A stretch of 43,095 nucleotides of DNA from Bacteroidota bacterium (GTDB taxonomy: Bacteria; Bacteroidota; Ignavibacteria; UBA10030; UBA8401). Below are positions 10,447-19,762 of the stretch, piece by piece. Positions within the stretch are counted from its first letter, which is position 1, and each line of letters opens with the position of its first letter. The position numbers and the translations under genes are program-made. The stretch is from NCBI GenBank assembly GCA_013361065.1, contig JABWAK010000013.1:1-43095 (forward strand), read 5' to 3'. The notes beneath the pieces were generated by a model. It saw only the letters and a list, made by a program, of their open reading frames with translations. It did no database searches and was not told where the DNA came from.

Positions 10447-11064
10447 ATGAATGTCCTTCTGCTTGGCGCCACCGGTCTGGTCGGCGGAGAATGCCTCACC
10501 CTGCTGCTGCAGGAACCGTCCGTCACCGGCGTGAAGGTCTATGCACGCTCTCCGTTGTCCGTTCAGCATCCAAAGCTGACGGTGCTGACCGCACCGCTCG
10601 ATGCGATCGGAGTCCATGGATCGTTCTTTGCCGCCGATGCCGTTCTGTGTGCACTCGGCACGACGATCAAGAAAGCAGGATCACAACCGGCATTCCGTGC
10701 GGTGGACCATGATGCTCCGCTGGCTGCTGCGGTGGCGGCACGGTCGCAGGGCTGCAGGCATTATCTGCTGGTGAGCGCACTCGGCGCCGATGCTCGCTCC
10801 TCCGTATTCTATAACAGAGTGAAAGGCGAAACGGAGAACGCGGTCATCGCACTCGGCCTTCCCGCCACGACCATCCTTCGTCCATCCCTGCTGCTCGGCA
10901 ACAGGAAGGAATTCCGTCCGGCTGAACGGATCGGCGCATTGTTCACGCCGTTCATCCCGAAGAAGTATAGGCCTGTGCACGCTTCCGCTGTCGCACGGAG
11001 GATGGTAACGGCGCTGTCACGAACTGACAGCGGAACGCGGATCATCGAATCGGCGGAGATCTGA
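10447..11064 (+). CDS. NAD(P)-binding Rossmann protein (HTATIP2/NmrA-like atypical SDR)
   Basis: 205 residues if begun at ATG 10447. The N-terminus MNVLLLGATGLVGGECL contains the GxxGxxG dinucleotide motif of atypical SDRs, and the body includes ALGTTIKKAGS and HYLLVSALGAD, typical of the oxidoreductase group related to human HTATIP2/TIP30. Length and motifs suggest a single-domain cytoplasmic NAD(P)-binding protein. The substrate is unknown, and many relatives act as redox sensors or modifiers of cofactors rather than classical dehydrogenases. No clear Shine-Dalgarno sequence precedes the ATG, and an in-frame start at 10387 would add 20 residues without homology. It is divergent from enolase. 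Confidence 0.8.
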   Translation: MNVLLLGATGLVGGECLTLLLQEPSVTGVKVYARSPLSVQHPKLTVLTAPLDAIGVHGSFFAADAVLCALGTTIKKAGSQPAFRAVDHDAPLAAAVAARSQGCRHYLLVSALGADARSSVFYNRVKGETENAVIALGLPATTILRPSLLLGNRKEFRPAERIGALFTPFIPKKYRPVHASAVARRMVTALSRTDSGTRIIESAEI

Positions 11065-11180
11065 CGACCGGTCTCCGCAGTTCTGTTCCATGACAATTGT
11101 CTCTTGCTATTGCTGCACCGCAGCAGCATCTTCACGGCGGCATGATGCCGCACTCTTACCCACAATCATCGGAGGTTCGT

Positions 11181-11594
11181 ATGGATGTCAAGGTCAACTA
11201 TGCAGCGGTCGCGGTCGCTGCGGTGGTGATGTTCTTCATCGGGTTCCTGTGGTACTCGGTGCTGTTCCAGGCGCAGTGGATGGCATACACCGGCGTGGCC
11301 ATGGACCAGCAGATGTCCGGCGCCGAGATGGGGATGACCTTCGGCGGCTCGCTCGTTGCCTACCTGATCGTCTTCTATGTGCAGACCCATGTGCATCATG
11401 CGTTCCAGGTGAACGATGTGAAAGGAGCGGTGCAGGCGGCATTCTGGAACTGGCTGGGATTCATCCTGACGGCGATGTTCGTCACCAATGCCTACCAGAT
11501 GAAATCGTTCGGACTGACGCTGGTGGACAGTTCGTACTGGCTGGTCAGCATGATCGCCGGCGGCATCATCCTGCAGAAGATGAAGAAACAGTGA
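11181..11594 (+). CDS. DUF1761 family membrane protein
   Basis: 137-residue protein with four predicted membrane helices (about 7-27, 52-70, 85-105 and 112-130), matching the DUF1761 family of small integral membrane proteins of unknown function. Family-like features are the N-terminal FFIGFLWYSVLFQAQWMAYTG and the third-helix WNWLGFILTAMFVTNAYQ. CGGAGG upstream of ATG 11181 fixes the start; an upstream in-frame ATG at 11097 has no ribosome-binding site. The gene lies 116 bases downstream of the Rossmann-protein gene on the same strand and is closed by a strong hairpin. No specific function can be proposed. Confidence 0.85.
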   Translation: MDVKVNYAAVAVAAVVMFFIGFLWYSVLFQAQWMAYTGVAMDQQMSGAEMGMTFGGSLVAYLIVFYVQTHVHHAFQVNDVKGAVQAAFWNWLGFILTAMFVTNAYQMKSFGLTLVDSSYWLVSMIAGGIILQKMKKQ

Positions 11595-11606
11595 CCTCTC
11601 TTCTCC

Positions 11607-11644
11607 TCCGGCCGGTGAACATCCATACCGGCCGGACTCTTTTC
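11607..11644 (+). terminator. Terminator after DUF1761 gene
   Basis: Perfect 10-bp arms TCCGGCCGGT (11607-11616) and ACCGGCCGGA (11627-11636) around a 10-base loop, followed by a pyrimidine tail containing TTTT. It is 12 bases after the stop codon. Confidence 0.8.
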
Positions 11645-11697
11645 TCCTCCCTCCGTTTCCTGTTTTGAATCCTTTCGATTTGTTCTGATATTACGGC

Positions 11698-12810
11698 ATG
11701 AAATTCCTCGTTGCACCCAACGCCATGAAGGGAGCGGTCTCCGCACAGAAACTGGCGGTGATCATCATCAAAACGCTCCGCCGCCGGTTCCCGGATGCCG
11801 TCTGCATCTCGATGCCTGCGGCGGACGGTGGGAACGGCACGCTCGACTGTCTGATGAACGCCTTCGGCGGCACGGTGTACGAACTGGAAGTGACCGGTCC
11901 GATCCCGTCGATGCGCACCACGGCACGGTACGGCATCACAGCGGACGGTACCGGCATCATCGAATCCGCGGAAGCGGTCGGTCTGCATCTGCTCACCCCT
12001 TCCCCCGCAACGATCGCCCACTCCACCACACGCGGGATCGGTGAACTGGCGCTCGCTGCCGCAGCCCGCGGCTGCACCAGTCTGGTGATCGGTCTCGGCG
12101 GCACGGCTACGAACGACGGCGGCGCCGGGTTCCTTCGTGCACTGGGCTATTCGCTGCTGGATGAGCACGGCGAACCGCTGAAGGAGGGCAGCATCCCGCT
12201 GCTCCAGCTCCACTCCATCCATCCTGCCGCCGCACCGGCCATCAATCGTCCCGTGACCATCCTGAGCGATGTCCGGAATCTGCTGCTCGGTCCGGATGGA
12301 GCAACCGCTGTGTTCGCGCCGCAAAAAGGGGCAGCGGAGGATCAGCGTGCATACCTTGAATCCGCACTGAAGAACTTCGCGGAGATCGCGGCACGGGACC
12401 TCGGTGCCCGCCATGCGGAGCAGCCCGGCACGGGAGCCGCCGGGGGCACGGCATTCGGGATACTCTGCGCGCTGCAGGGTTCGATCGTCCCCGGCATCGA
12501 GTTCATCCTGAACTCCTCACGGTTCGATGACGCGCTCGCCGAATGCGACGCAGTGATCACCACAGAGGGGATGCTCGATGCGCAGACCCTCTCCGGCAAA
12601 GGGATCGCAGGGATCGCGGAACGGACGCGGAAAGCAGGAAAACCGCTCCACGCGTTCGTCGGCCGTGTGAACGGTGATGCAGCGGCGCTGCAGCGTTCGC
12701 TGGGACTCGCCTCCCTTACCGCTGTGTCACCGGACGAACTCTCCACGCAACAGGCGATGCGCGATGCCAGCTGGCTGCTCGCGGACGCGCTCTTCCATCA
12801 CCCGTTTTGA
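11698..12810 (+). CDS. Glycerate kinase (GarK/GlxK type)
   Basis: 370 residues, the usual length for the glycerate kinase type 1 family that phosphorylates D-glycerate to 2- (or 3-) phosphoglycerate. Diagnostic segments are the start MKFLVAPNAMKGAVSA, PAADGGNGTLDCL (about 42), GIGELALAAAARG and the glycine loop GLGGTATNDGGAGF (about 130-143), and EGMLDAQTLSGKG near residue 300. It would feed glycerate into the glycolytic step just before enolase, whose gene is 1.4 kb away. The stop codon lies 20 bases before the start of the secreted debranching enzyme on the same strand, so the two may be co-transcribed although their products act in different compartments. No strong Shine-Dalgarno sequence is seen. 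Confidence 0.93.
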   Translation: MKFLVAPNAMKGAVSAQKLAVIIIKTLRRRFPDAVCISMPAADGGNGTLDCLMNAFGGTVYELEVTGPIPSMRTTARYGITADGTGIIESAEAVGLHLLTPSPATIAHSTTRGIGELALAAAARGCTSLVIGLGGTATNDGGAGFLRALGYSLLDEHGEPLKEGSIPLLQLHSIHPAAAPAINRPVTILSDVRNLLLGPDGATAVFAPQKGAAEDQRAYLESALKNFAEIAARDLGARHAEQPGTGAAGGTAFGILCALQGSIVPGIEFILNSSRFDDALAECDAVITTEGMLDAQTLSGKGIAGIAERTRKAGKPLHAFVGRVNGDAAALQRSLGLASLTAVSPDELSTQQAMRDASWLLADALFHHPF

Positions 12811-12830
12811 TCACAGACAGACACAGGACC

Positions 12831-15776
12831 ATGAAACAGATTCTTCGCCTAGGTATACTTTTAACTTTTTCCTTTTCTCTTTCTTTCTCCCAGTCGCTTG
12901 ACGACCTCGGCATCACCGTCATCGCTTCGGACCGGCAGTACGTGTTCACGAACAAGGAAGCCGGCACATATCACGGAGAAGTGAACGCTCCGAACAGCGG
13001 CGGATGGCAGGGATGGTTCATCAACGCCGAGAAGATCCTGCACGATTATTCCTTGAGCGTCAATGATACGCTGCTGGACCGGACCGCCTCCCGCTCGACG
13101 GTCTATCCGCATCAGCTGCTGCGCCGGTATCCGAACGGCGTACGCGAGACGGTCACCCTGGCAGACAGTGCCGACGTGCTGCTGATCGAAGTGAACGATC
13201 CGACGGCACAGCTCCGGCTGATGCCGACAGAGAACTTTCGGATGGACTCTGCTGCGAAAGGGAACGGACAACGCTGGGTGCGGACCAACACTGCCGCGCC
13301 GTTCGTGCCGACAGAGATCGTCGTGTCGCGCAGTCTGCAGCAGCGCAGGACCGTCTTTGCCATTGCCGCCGGCAGGAAGAGCGATGCCCTGCGCACACTC
13401 GCCCGCACTGCCGCCATCGATCCGGCGCTGTATATCACCAGACGGAAGGAGCGGATGCAAGCACTGCTGGACCTCTCCCCAGTCACTACCGGGAACAAGG
13501 AACTGACCGTCGCCATCGCCTGGGCGAAGATCCAGCTGGATGCGCTCATCATGAACCAATCGACCGGGGGCGCGCGGACCAAAGGGATCTTTGCCGGACT
13601 GCCGTGGTTCAACAATTACTGGGGACGCGATTCATTCATCTCGCTTCCCGGCGCCACGTATGTGATCGGCAACTTCGCCGATGCGCGCGATGTGCTCCGC
13701 TCCTATGCCGCATTCCAGGAACTCGATTCGATGAACAGCAATTATGGACGGATCCCGAATCTCGCCACTCCGCAGTCGGTCATCTATAATACTGCCGATG
13801 GTGCTCCCTGGTTCGTCCGGTCGCTGCTGGAGTACCTGCAGTATTCCGGCGATACTGCGTTCGTTGCCGAGATGTATCCGGTCGTTCACCGTTCGATCGA
13901 AGGAACGCTGAAACATCATTCCGATATCTTCGGCTTCCTGACGCACGCCGATGCGGAGAGTTGGATGGATGCGGTCGGTCCGAACGGTCCGTGGTCCCCG
14001 CGCGGCAACCGCGCGAACGACGTGCAGGCACTCTGGGCGGGACAACTGAAGGCCGGCGCACAGTTCGCACGGATGACCGGCGATACCGTCGCTGCCGCAC
14101 GATGGGAACAGGTCCTGGAACGGCTCCGCTGGAACTTCTCCGAGCGGTTCGTGGACAAGGCCAATGCCCGCTTGTTCGACCATCTGCGGGCGGACGGCAC
14201 GCCGGCGCCGGAGATGCGCCCGAATCAGCTGTTCGCGCTGGAGATGCCGCTGCCGGAAGAGGTCAGGATGAACATCGTGAAGAGCGTCCTGAAGCAGCTG
14301 GTGTTCGAGCATGGCACAGCCACGCTGGCACAGAACGATTCCAATTTCCATCCGCACCACGAGTTCCCGCCGTACTATGTGAAGGATGCTGCATACCACA
14401 ACGGTACGGTGTGGACCTGGCTGAACGGCGCGGCGGTGCGCGGGGCGGTCCGGTACGACCTGCAGGAAACGGTCTTTCCGATGACGATGAACAATGTCCA
14501 TCAGATCCTCCGCCGCGGCACGGTCGGCACGCTCTCCGAACTGCTGGACGCGCACCCGAGACTGAATGACAACGGCACGTACGACGAACCGAAACTCTCC
14601 GGCACATACTCGCAGGCATGGAGCCTTGCGGAGTTCCTCCGCTCCCTGTATCAGGATTATCTCGGCGTCCATGCGGATCTTTCCCGGCGCACCGTCACGC
14701 TCCGTCCGAGGATCCCCTCCGGCATGCATGATGTGAAGCTGGTGCAGCGCATCGGCAGCGGATCGCTCTCCATCTCCTACCGCCGCAGTACCGGCGGAAG
14801 CGTCACGACCACGCTCACAGCGGACAGTGCCGCCGGCCCGCTCACCATCGTGTACGACTGGACCGATCACAGCGGCATCACCATCAGGACGACGGAGCAG
14901 ATGGTACCGGGACGATCGTTGACGCTCCGACACACATCGGCATCGCTCACCGTGACCAACGGGAAGAGCACAACTACCTACAACCGGTCGACATCCCCCG
15001 GAATGTTCGTCAAGCGAACCTACGACAAGTCGTTCTTTGCCGATGTATCCCTGGCTCGTCCGGAAGTGAAACGGAATTTCCCCGTTCTGCGCGGACCATC
15101 GCACCCGTTGCTGTCGCATGCCGAAGCGAAAGCGAAGAATCCGAATGCCGCGCTTCTTGCTGAAGCGACCGATCCGGCCGGTGATGACCGCGGAGAGAAC
15201 GGTACGTTCGTCTATCCCTCCAGCCAGCATTTCAAGAGCGGCATCCTCGATATCACCGGTGCGTCGTTCCGCTATGACAGTCTCAATCTGTACTGCCGGC
15301 TGACCTTCGCGAACCTCTACGACCCGGGCTGGCACCCGGAGTACGGATTCCAGCTGACGCTCGCTGCCATCGCCATCAACACCGGGAGCGGTTCACAGCG
15401 GTCGGTCGGCGTCAATTCCGGCTACCAGCTCGACTCTTCCCGCGCCTTTGACCGGATGCTGCTGGCCGGCGGCGGCGTCCGTCTGCTGGATGCTGCTGGT
15501 TCCGTCTTGTGCGAGTACATTCCGAAACAGAAGGATGTTGCCGACCCGTTGGGACGGATTTCGGACAGGACGATCGAGTTTGCCGTCCCGCTGCGGTTCG
15601 TCGGGAAGCCAGACAGCAGCTGGAAATTCACCATTCTGGCCGGGGCGCAGGATGACCATGGCGGCGCCGGGATCGGCGAATTCCGCACGGTCCAGCAGGA
15701 GGTCTCCGAATGGCTCGGCGGCGGAAGGCGGATGCCGAACGATTCGAACGTCTACGATGTTATGATGATACACTAA
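12831..15776 (+). CDS. Secreted glycogen-debranching-type glycosidase (GH133-like) with glucodextranase C-terminal domain
   Basis: 981 residues from ATG 12831. A signal peptide (MKQILRLGILLTFSFSLSFSQ) shows export. The middle is an (alpha/alpha)6 barrel with the amylo-alpha-1,6-glucosidase signature LPWFNNYWGRDSFISLPG (about residue 255-272), AESWMDAVG and YHNGTVWTWLNG, as in GH133 debranching enzymes and archaeal glucoamylase-like relatives. From about residue 777 (DPAGDDRGENGTFVYPSS) it matches the glucodextranase C-terminal DOMON-like module, which helps anchor or bind polysaccharide. Predicted activity is removal of alpha-1,6 branches or terminal glucose from extracellular alpha-glucans. 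The in-frame ATG at 12807 would place a polar stretch before the signal peptide. It is 20 bases downstream of glycerate kinase and 21 bases before the SPFH gene. Confidence 0.88.
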   Translation: MKQILRLGILLTFSFSLSFSQSLDDLGITVIASDRQYVFTNKEAGTYHGEVNAPNSGGWQGWFINAEKILHDYSLSVNDTLLDRTASRSTVYPHQLLRRYPNGVRETVTLADSADVLLIEVNDPTAQLRLMPTENFRMDSAAKGNGQRWVRTNTAAPFVPTEIVVSRSLQQRRTVFAIAAGRKSDALRTLARTAAIDPALYITRRKERMQALLDLSPVTTGNKELTVAIAWAKIQLDALIMNQSTGGARTKGIFAGLPWFNNYWGRDSFISLPGATYVIGNFADARDVLRSYAAFQELDSMNSNYGRIPNLATPQSVIYNTADGAPWFVRSLLEYLQYSGDTAFVAEMYPVVHRSIEGTLKHHSDIFGFLTHADAESWMDAVGPNGPWSPRGNRANDVQALWAGQLKAGAQFARMTGDTVAAARWEQVLERLRWNFSERFVDKANARLFDHLRADGTPAPEMRPNQLFALEMPLPEEVRMNIVKSVLKQLVFEHGTATLAQNDSNFHPHHEFPPYYVKDAAYHNGTVWTWLNGAAVRGAVRYDLQETVFPMTMNNVHQILRRGTVGTLSELLDAHPRLNDNGTYDEPKLSGTYSQAWSLAEFLRSLYQDYLGVHADLSRRTVTLRPRIPSGMHDVKLVQRIGSGSLSISYRRSTGGSVTTTLTADSAAGPLTIVYDWTDHSGITIRTTEQMVPGRSLTLRHTSASLTVTNGKSTTTYNRSTSPGMFVKRTYDKSFFADVSLARPEVKRNFPVLRGPSHPLLSHAEAKAKNPNAALLAEATDPAGDDRGENGTFVYPSSQHFKSGILDITGASFRYDSLNLYCRLTFANLYDPGWHPEYGFQLTLAAIAINTGSGSQRSVGVNSGYQLDSSRAFDRMLLAGGGVRLLDAAGSVLCEYIPKQKDVADPLGRISDRTIEFAVPLRFVGKPDSSWKFTILAGAQDDHGGAGIGEFRTVQQEVSEWLGGGRRMPNDSNVYDVMMIH

Positions 15777-15797
15777 CCCAACACCCAAGGAGGCACC

Positions 15798-16667
15798 ATG
15801 TTCTTTCTGATCTTCGTCGTCGTCGCAGTCGCGGCATTCGTATCATGGCGCTCCATGCGCATCAATCCCAACACCGCCGGCTCGGCGAACATCTCGCTGA
15901 TGGTGGCGTTCGGCGCCGCCGCAGCGGCACTCTCCAACTGTTTCACCGTCATCCCGGCCGGCAGCGTCGGCGTGGTGGACTTCTTCGGTACCGTGTCCGA
16001 GAACACCCTGAAGTCCGGCATCAACTTCGTGAACCCGCTCGCCCGCATCGTGAAGATGTCGATCAAGACGCAGGAGATCAAGGAAGTGATGGACGTGCCG
16101 TCCAAAGAAGGTCTCACCGTGCAGCTGGAAGTGAGCGTGCTCTATCATCTCAATCCGGAGAAGGCAGCGGATGTGTACAAGACGGTCGGCGAGGAGTATG
16201 AGAGCATCATCCTAGAGCCGCAGTTCCGCTCCGTCACCCGCGGTGTCACGGCCAGCTTCGAAGCAAAGGCGCTCTATACGTCCGAACGCGAACATCTGTC
16301 GCAGCTGCTGCTGAGCGAGATCGTGAAGGCTACGTCGGAGCGCGGCATCACCGTGGAATCCGCACCGCTGCGCCGCGTCACCCTGCCGGCCGGTCTCTCC
16401 AACTCCATCGAGCAGAAGCTCCAGTCCGAACAGGAGAGCCAGCGGATGCAGTTCGTGCTGACCAAGGAGAAACAGGAAGCGGACCGGAAACGGATCGAGG
16501 CGCAGGGTATCTCCGACTTCCAGAAGATCGTCAATCAGGGACTGAACTCGCAGCTGCTGCAGTGGAAAGGGATCGAAGCGACCGAGAAACTTGCCAATTC
16601 CCCCAACACGAAGGTGATCATCGTGGGAGGCAAGGACGGGCTGCCGCTGATCCTGGACACGAAATAA
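15798..16667 (+). CDS. Prohibitin-like SPFH/Band 7 membrane protein
   Basis: 289 residues. Two hydrophobic segments at the N-terminus (1-16 and about 30-48) anchor the protein. The SPFH domain (about 48-220) contains VGVVDFFGTVSENTLKSGINF and LSVLYH-type beta-hairpin sequence (LEVSVLYHLNPEKA), and a charged coiled-coil (SEQESQRMQFVLTKEKQEADRK) follows. This is the layout of bacterial prohibitins, which oligomerise in membrane microdomains and often influence FtsH-type proteolysis. The start is supported by AAGGAGG immediately upstream. It is the last gene of the run glycerate kinase - debranching enzyme - SPFH, ended by a strong terminator. Confidence 0.92.
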   Translation: MFFLIFVVVAVAAFVSWRSMRINPNTAGSANISLMVAFGAAAAALSNCFTVIPAGSVGVVDFFGTVSENTLKSGINFVNPLARIVKMSIKTQEIKEVMDVPSKEGLTVQLEVSVLYHLNPEKAADVYKTVGEEYESIILEPQFRSVTRGVTASFEAKALYTSEREHLSQLLLSEIVKATSERGITVESAPLRRVTLPAGLSNSIEQKLQSEQESQRMQFVLTKEKQEADRKRIEAQGISDFQKIVNQGLNSQLLQWKGIEATEKLANSPNTKVIIVGGKDGLPLILDTK

Positions 16668-16695
16668 GCCGGATCGGCGCTGAAAAAAAGAAAAA

Positions 16696-16725
16696 GCAGG
16701 GGGCTTCCCCTGCTTTTTTCTTTTT
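16696..16725 (+). terminator. Rho-independent terminator after SPFH gene
   Basis: Stem GCAGGGG / CCCCTGC (16696-16702 and 16707-16713) with loop GCTT, followed by TTTTTTCTTTTT. An A-rich tract precedes the stem, so it could act in both directions. It lies 28 bases after the stop codon. Confidence 0.95.
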
Positions 16726-16747
16726 ACAATTATCTCTATACTCCTCC

Positions 16748-19700
16748 ATGGAGCGGAACAAACATACCTCATCCGTTGTCACCGATGTGCTGACCATCGC
16801 GTTCATCACCGTCGGCACCCTCGGCCTCTCCATCCAGTTCCGGCTCTACGAAACGCTCTATGAGATCATCCAGGCCTATCCCGGGTACTACCTGGAGGAG
16901 TTCCTCTTCACCATCACCACTCTCTCTTTCCTGTTCGTCTTCTTCTCGTACCGCCGGTGGCGTGAACTGAAGGATGAGATCGAGGTGCGCATCGCCGCCG
17001 AGGTCTCCCGCTCCCTCTCCGAACAGCGGAACGAGGCGCTGCTCACCAGCATCCCGAACATCACGTACCGGCTGCGGAAGGACGGCACCTATCTCGACTT
17101 CCGCGCCGGCAACACCTCGGACCTGTACGGACCCACCGAGGATGTGATCGGGAAGAACATCATGGACCGCCTGCCGTCCCCGATCGCCTCGCTCGTCCTG
17201 CGGCACACGGAACAGGCGCTCGCCTCGAACACCATCCAGACCTGCGAGTACGACCTGGAGCTGCATCAGCAGAAGCGGCATTTCCAGGCACGCATCATCA
17301 GCTGCGGAACGGACGAGGTGTTCGTCCTGGTGCGGCAGATCGAGGATACGGATATCATCTCCGCGGCGCTCGCACAATCCGAGACGCGGTTCCGCGAGGT
17401 GGTGGAGAGCCTCAGCGAAGGACTCATCATCACCGACCCGAACGATAATGTGGTCTACATGAACCAGCGTCTCTCGGAACTCTCCGGCTGGTCCTTCGAG
17501 GAGATGAAGAGCCGTCCCGGCTACACCTTCCTGCTGCCGCAGGAGCGGTGGCACGAGATCCAGGAGCGGAACACGAACCGGCAGCTCGGGATCGCGGAAC
17601 GCTACGACCTGGAGATGATCCGGAAGGACGGCAAGAAATTCTGGGCGGAGATCTACGGTTCTCCGCTGCGCGATACACAGAAGAACATCATCGGCACGAT
17701 CGGCACCATCACGGACATCACAGAACGGAAATGGAACGAGCGCCTGCAGTCCGCGCTCTACCGCATCACCGATGTGACGCGCGCATCGAAGGATATCATG
17801 GAGCTCTTCCGGAGCGTCCATTCCATCATCGGCGAGCTGATGTACGCCAAGAACTTCTACATCGCCCTCTACGACCCCGTGACGAACACCATCACCTTCC
17901 CGTACTTCGTGGATGAGGTGGACACCCCGCCCGCCCCCCGCAAGTTCTCGCACGGATCGACCGAGTACATCATCGATACCGGCCGGATCCTGCACGCGCC
18001 GGCGCCGGTCTTCGACTCGATGTTCCACAAGGGGGACCTGGACCTGATCGGCGCACCGGCGGTGGACTGGCTCGGCGTCCCGCTCAGTTCCGGCGGCAAG
18101 ACCTTCGGCGTGCTGGTCATCCAGAGCTACGACCCGAAGATCGTCTTCACGGACCGGGAGCAGGAGATCCTGATCTTCGTCTCGCAGCACATCGCCTCCG
18201 CCATCCGGCAGAAGTCGGAGGAGGAACGGTTCCGCGCCGTGTGGGAGCATTCGGCGGACGGGATGCGGGTGACGGATAAAGAAGGGAATATCGTGATGGT
18301 GAACGATGCGTATTGTACGCTCGTGGCCAAACCGAAGGAGGAGCTGATCGGCCGGCCGTTCACCTCGGTCTACGATGAACGGTCCGCGAGCGGTCAGTCG
18401 ATCGAGGAGTACCACCGCCAGTTCCGCAGCGGTGCGGTCCAGCCCCGCTCCGAATCACAGATCCACCTCTGGGACGGCCGTCTGCTCACGGTGGAGATCA
18501 CCTCCTCGTTCATCACGGTGGGCGTGAACGAAACGATGCAGCTGAACACGTTCCGCGACATCACGGACCGGAAGCAGCTCGAGACCCAGCTGCTGCATGC
18601 ACAGAAGATGGATTCCATCGGCGTCCTGGCCGGCGGTATCGCTCACGACTTCAACAACGTCCTCGCCATGATCCTCGGCTCCGCCGAACTGGTGAAGCAG
18701 AAGGCCAAGAACCATCCCGACATCCTGAAATTCGCCCAGATGATCGCCGGTGCAGCCGAGCGCGGCGGCGGTATCGCCAAACAGCTGCTGATGTTCGCCC
18801 GGACCGAGCGCGGTGTGATGAAACCGCTCTCCCTCTCCGCGGTCACCACCGATGTCTGCAAATTGCTCGAACATTCCATCCCGAAGACGGTCGCCATCAC
18901 CACGGACTTCCTGACCGCCAACGATGTGATCATGGGGGATGAGGACCAGCTCCATCAGGTGCTCATCAATCTCGCCGTGAACGCCCGCGATGCCGTCCAG
19001 CAGACCGGCAGACCGGGCGCCGTCTCGTTCACCGTGGGGAATGCCCACGGCGCGGACCTGCAGCGCACCTTCCCCGGTGCAGAGGACCGTCTCTACGTCT
19101 CGCTCAGCGTGGCGGATACCGGTTGCGGTATGGATGAGGCGACCGTGAAACGGATGTACGAACCGTTCTTCACGACGAAGGAACGCGGGAAGGGGACCGG
19201 GCTCGGACTGGCCATCGTGCACGGCATCGTGCGGTCGCACGGAGGTTTCATCGGCGTCACCAGCATCGTCGGCCAGGGGACGGTATTCACCATCTACATC
19301 CCCGCCACCCATGTCATCGAAGAACTCACGGCCCCCGCAGGGCCCGCAGCAGGAAAGGAACACCCCGCAGTGGAACATACAGAACGGACGATCCTGATCG
19401 TGGATGATGAGAAGGACCTGGCAGCCATGCTGAAGGAGATCCTGGAACTGGAAGGGTACCGCGTGCTGACGGCGTATGACGGGCATCAGGCCATCGCGCT
19501 GTTCGAAGAGCACAGCGGGTCGATCGGACTGATCATCTCCGACCTGGGGATGCCGAAGATGGACGGACAGGAATTGATGACGGAGATCCTCAAACGCTCG
19601 AACGATATCCGGTTCATCGTGATGACCGGCTATATCGATCCGGTGGCGAAGGAACAGCTTTTCGGTGCGGGCGCGTGGGATGTGATGCTGAAACCCTTCA

Positions 19701-19762
19701 ACACGGACAATGCGCTGGAGATGATCGCGCGCGCCATGACCTCGCTTCACGCCAAGGACTGA
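16748..19762 (+). CDS. Hybrid sensor histidine kinase (2 TM - PAS - PAS - GAF - PAS - HisKA - HATPase - REC)
   Basis: 1004 residues from ATG 16748. Two membrane helices lie near residues 11-31 and 50-68. PAS domains follow at about 95-200 and 217-330, then a GAF domain (about 345-490), a third PAS (about 500-610), and a HisKA domain with the H-box GGIAHDFNNVLAM (phosphoacceptor His near 635). The ATPase domain has a DTGCGMDE G1 box and GKGTGLGLAI. A C-terminal receiver (about 880-1000) begins ILIVDDEKD, carries the acceptor aspartate in ISDLGMPKMDG and ends in a LKPF lysine motif. The GIAHDFNN H-box places it with kinases that often use a fused receiver. No partner regulator is adjacent. Its last 16 bases overlap the oppositely oriented pnuT gene. 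The signal is unknown. Confidence 0.93.
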   Translation: MERNKHTSSVVTDVLTIAFITVGTLGLSIQFRLYETLYEIIQAYPGYYLEEFLFTITTLSFLFVFFSYRRWRELKDEIEVRIAAEVSRSLSEQRNEALLTSIPNITYRLRKDGTYLDFRAGNTSDLYGPTEDVIGKNIMDRLPSPIASLVLRHTEQALASNTIQTCEYDLELHQQKRHFQARIISCGTDEVFVLVRQIEDTDIISAALAQSETRFREVVESLSEGLIITDPNDNVVYMNQRLSELSGWSFEEMKSRPGYTFLLPQERWHEIQERNTNRQLGIAERYDLEMIRKDGKKFWAEIYGSPLRDTQKNIIGTIGTITDITERKWNERLQSALYRITDVTRASKDIMELFRSVHSIIGELMYAKNFYIALYDPVTNTITFPYFVDEVDTPPAPRKFSHGSTEYIIDTGRILHAPAPVFDSMFHKGDLDLIGAPAVDWLGVPLSSGGKTFGVLVIQSYDPKIVFTDREQEILIFVSQHIASAIRQKSEEERFRAVWEHSADGMRVTDKEGNIVMVNDAYCTLVAKPKEELIGRPFTSVYDERSASGQSIEEYHRQFRSGAVQPRSESQIHLWDGRLLTVEITSSFITVGVNETMQLNTFRDITDRKQLETQLLHAQKMDSIGVLAGGIAHDFNNVLAMILGSAELVKQKAKNHPDILKFAQMIAGAAERGGGIAKQLLMFARTERGVMKPLSLSAVTTDVCKLLEHSIPKTVAITTDFLTANDVIMGDEDQLHQVLINLAVNARDAVQQTGRPGAVSFTVGNAHGADLQRTFPGAEDRLYVSLSVADTGCGMDEATVKRMYEPFFTTKERGKGTGLGLAIVHGIVRSHGGFIGVTSIVGQGTVFTIYIPATHVIEELTAPAGPAAGKEHPAVEHTERTILIVDDEKDLAAMLKEILELEGYRVLTAYDGHQAIALFEEHSGSIGLIISDLGMPKMDGQELMTEILKRSNDIRFIVMTGYIDPVAKEQLFGAGAWDVMLKPFNTDNALEMIARAMTSLHAKD

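Noticed and set aside
13632-15335. 567-codon open frame antisense to the debranching enzyme
   Set aside because: Shadow frame of a gene with strong motifs; Arg/Val/His-rich translation, no domain, no ribosome-binding site.
16769-18415. 548-codon open frame antisense to the first hybrid kinase
   Set aside because: Antisense shadow of PAS and GAF domains; low-complexity Asp/Arg/Leu text.
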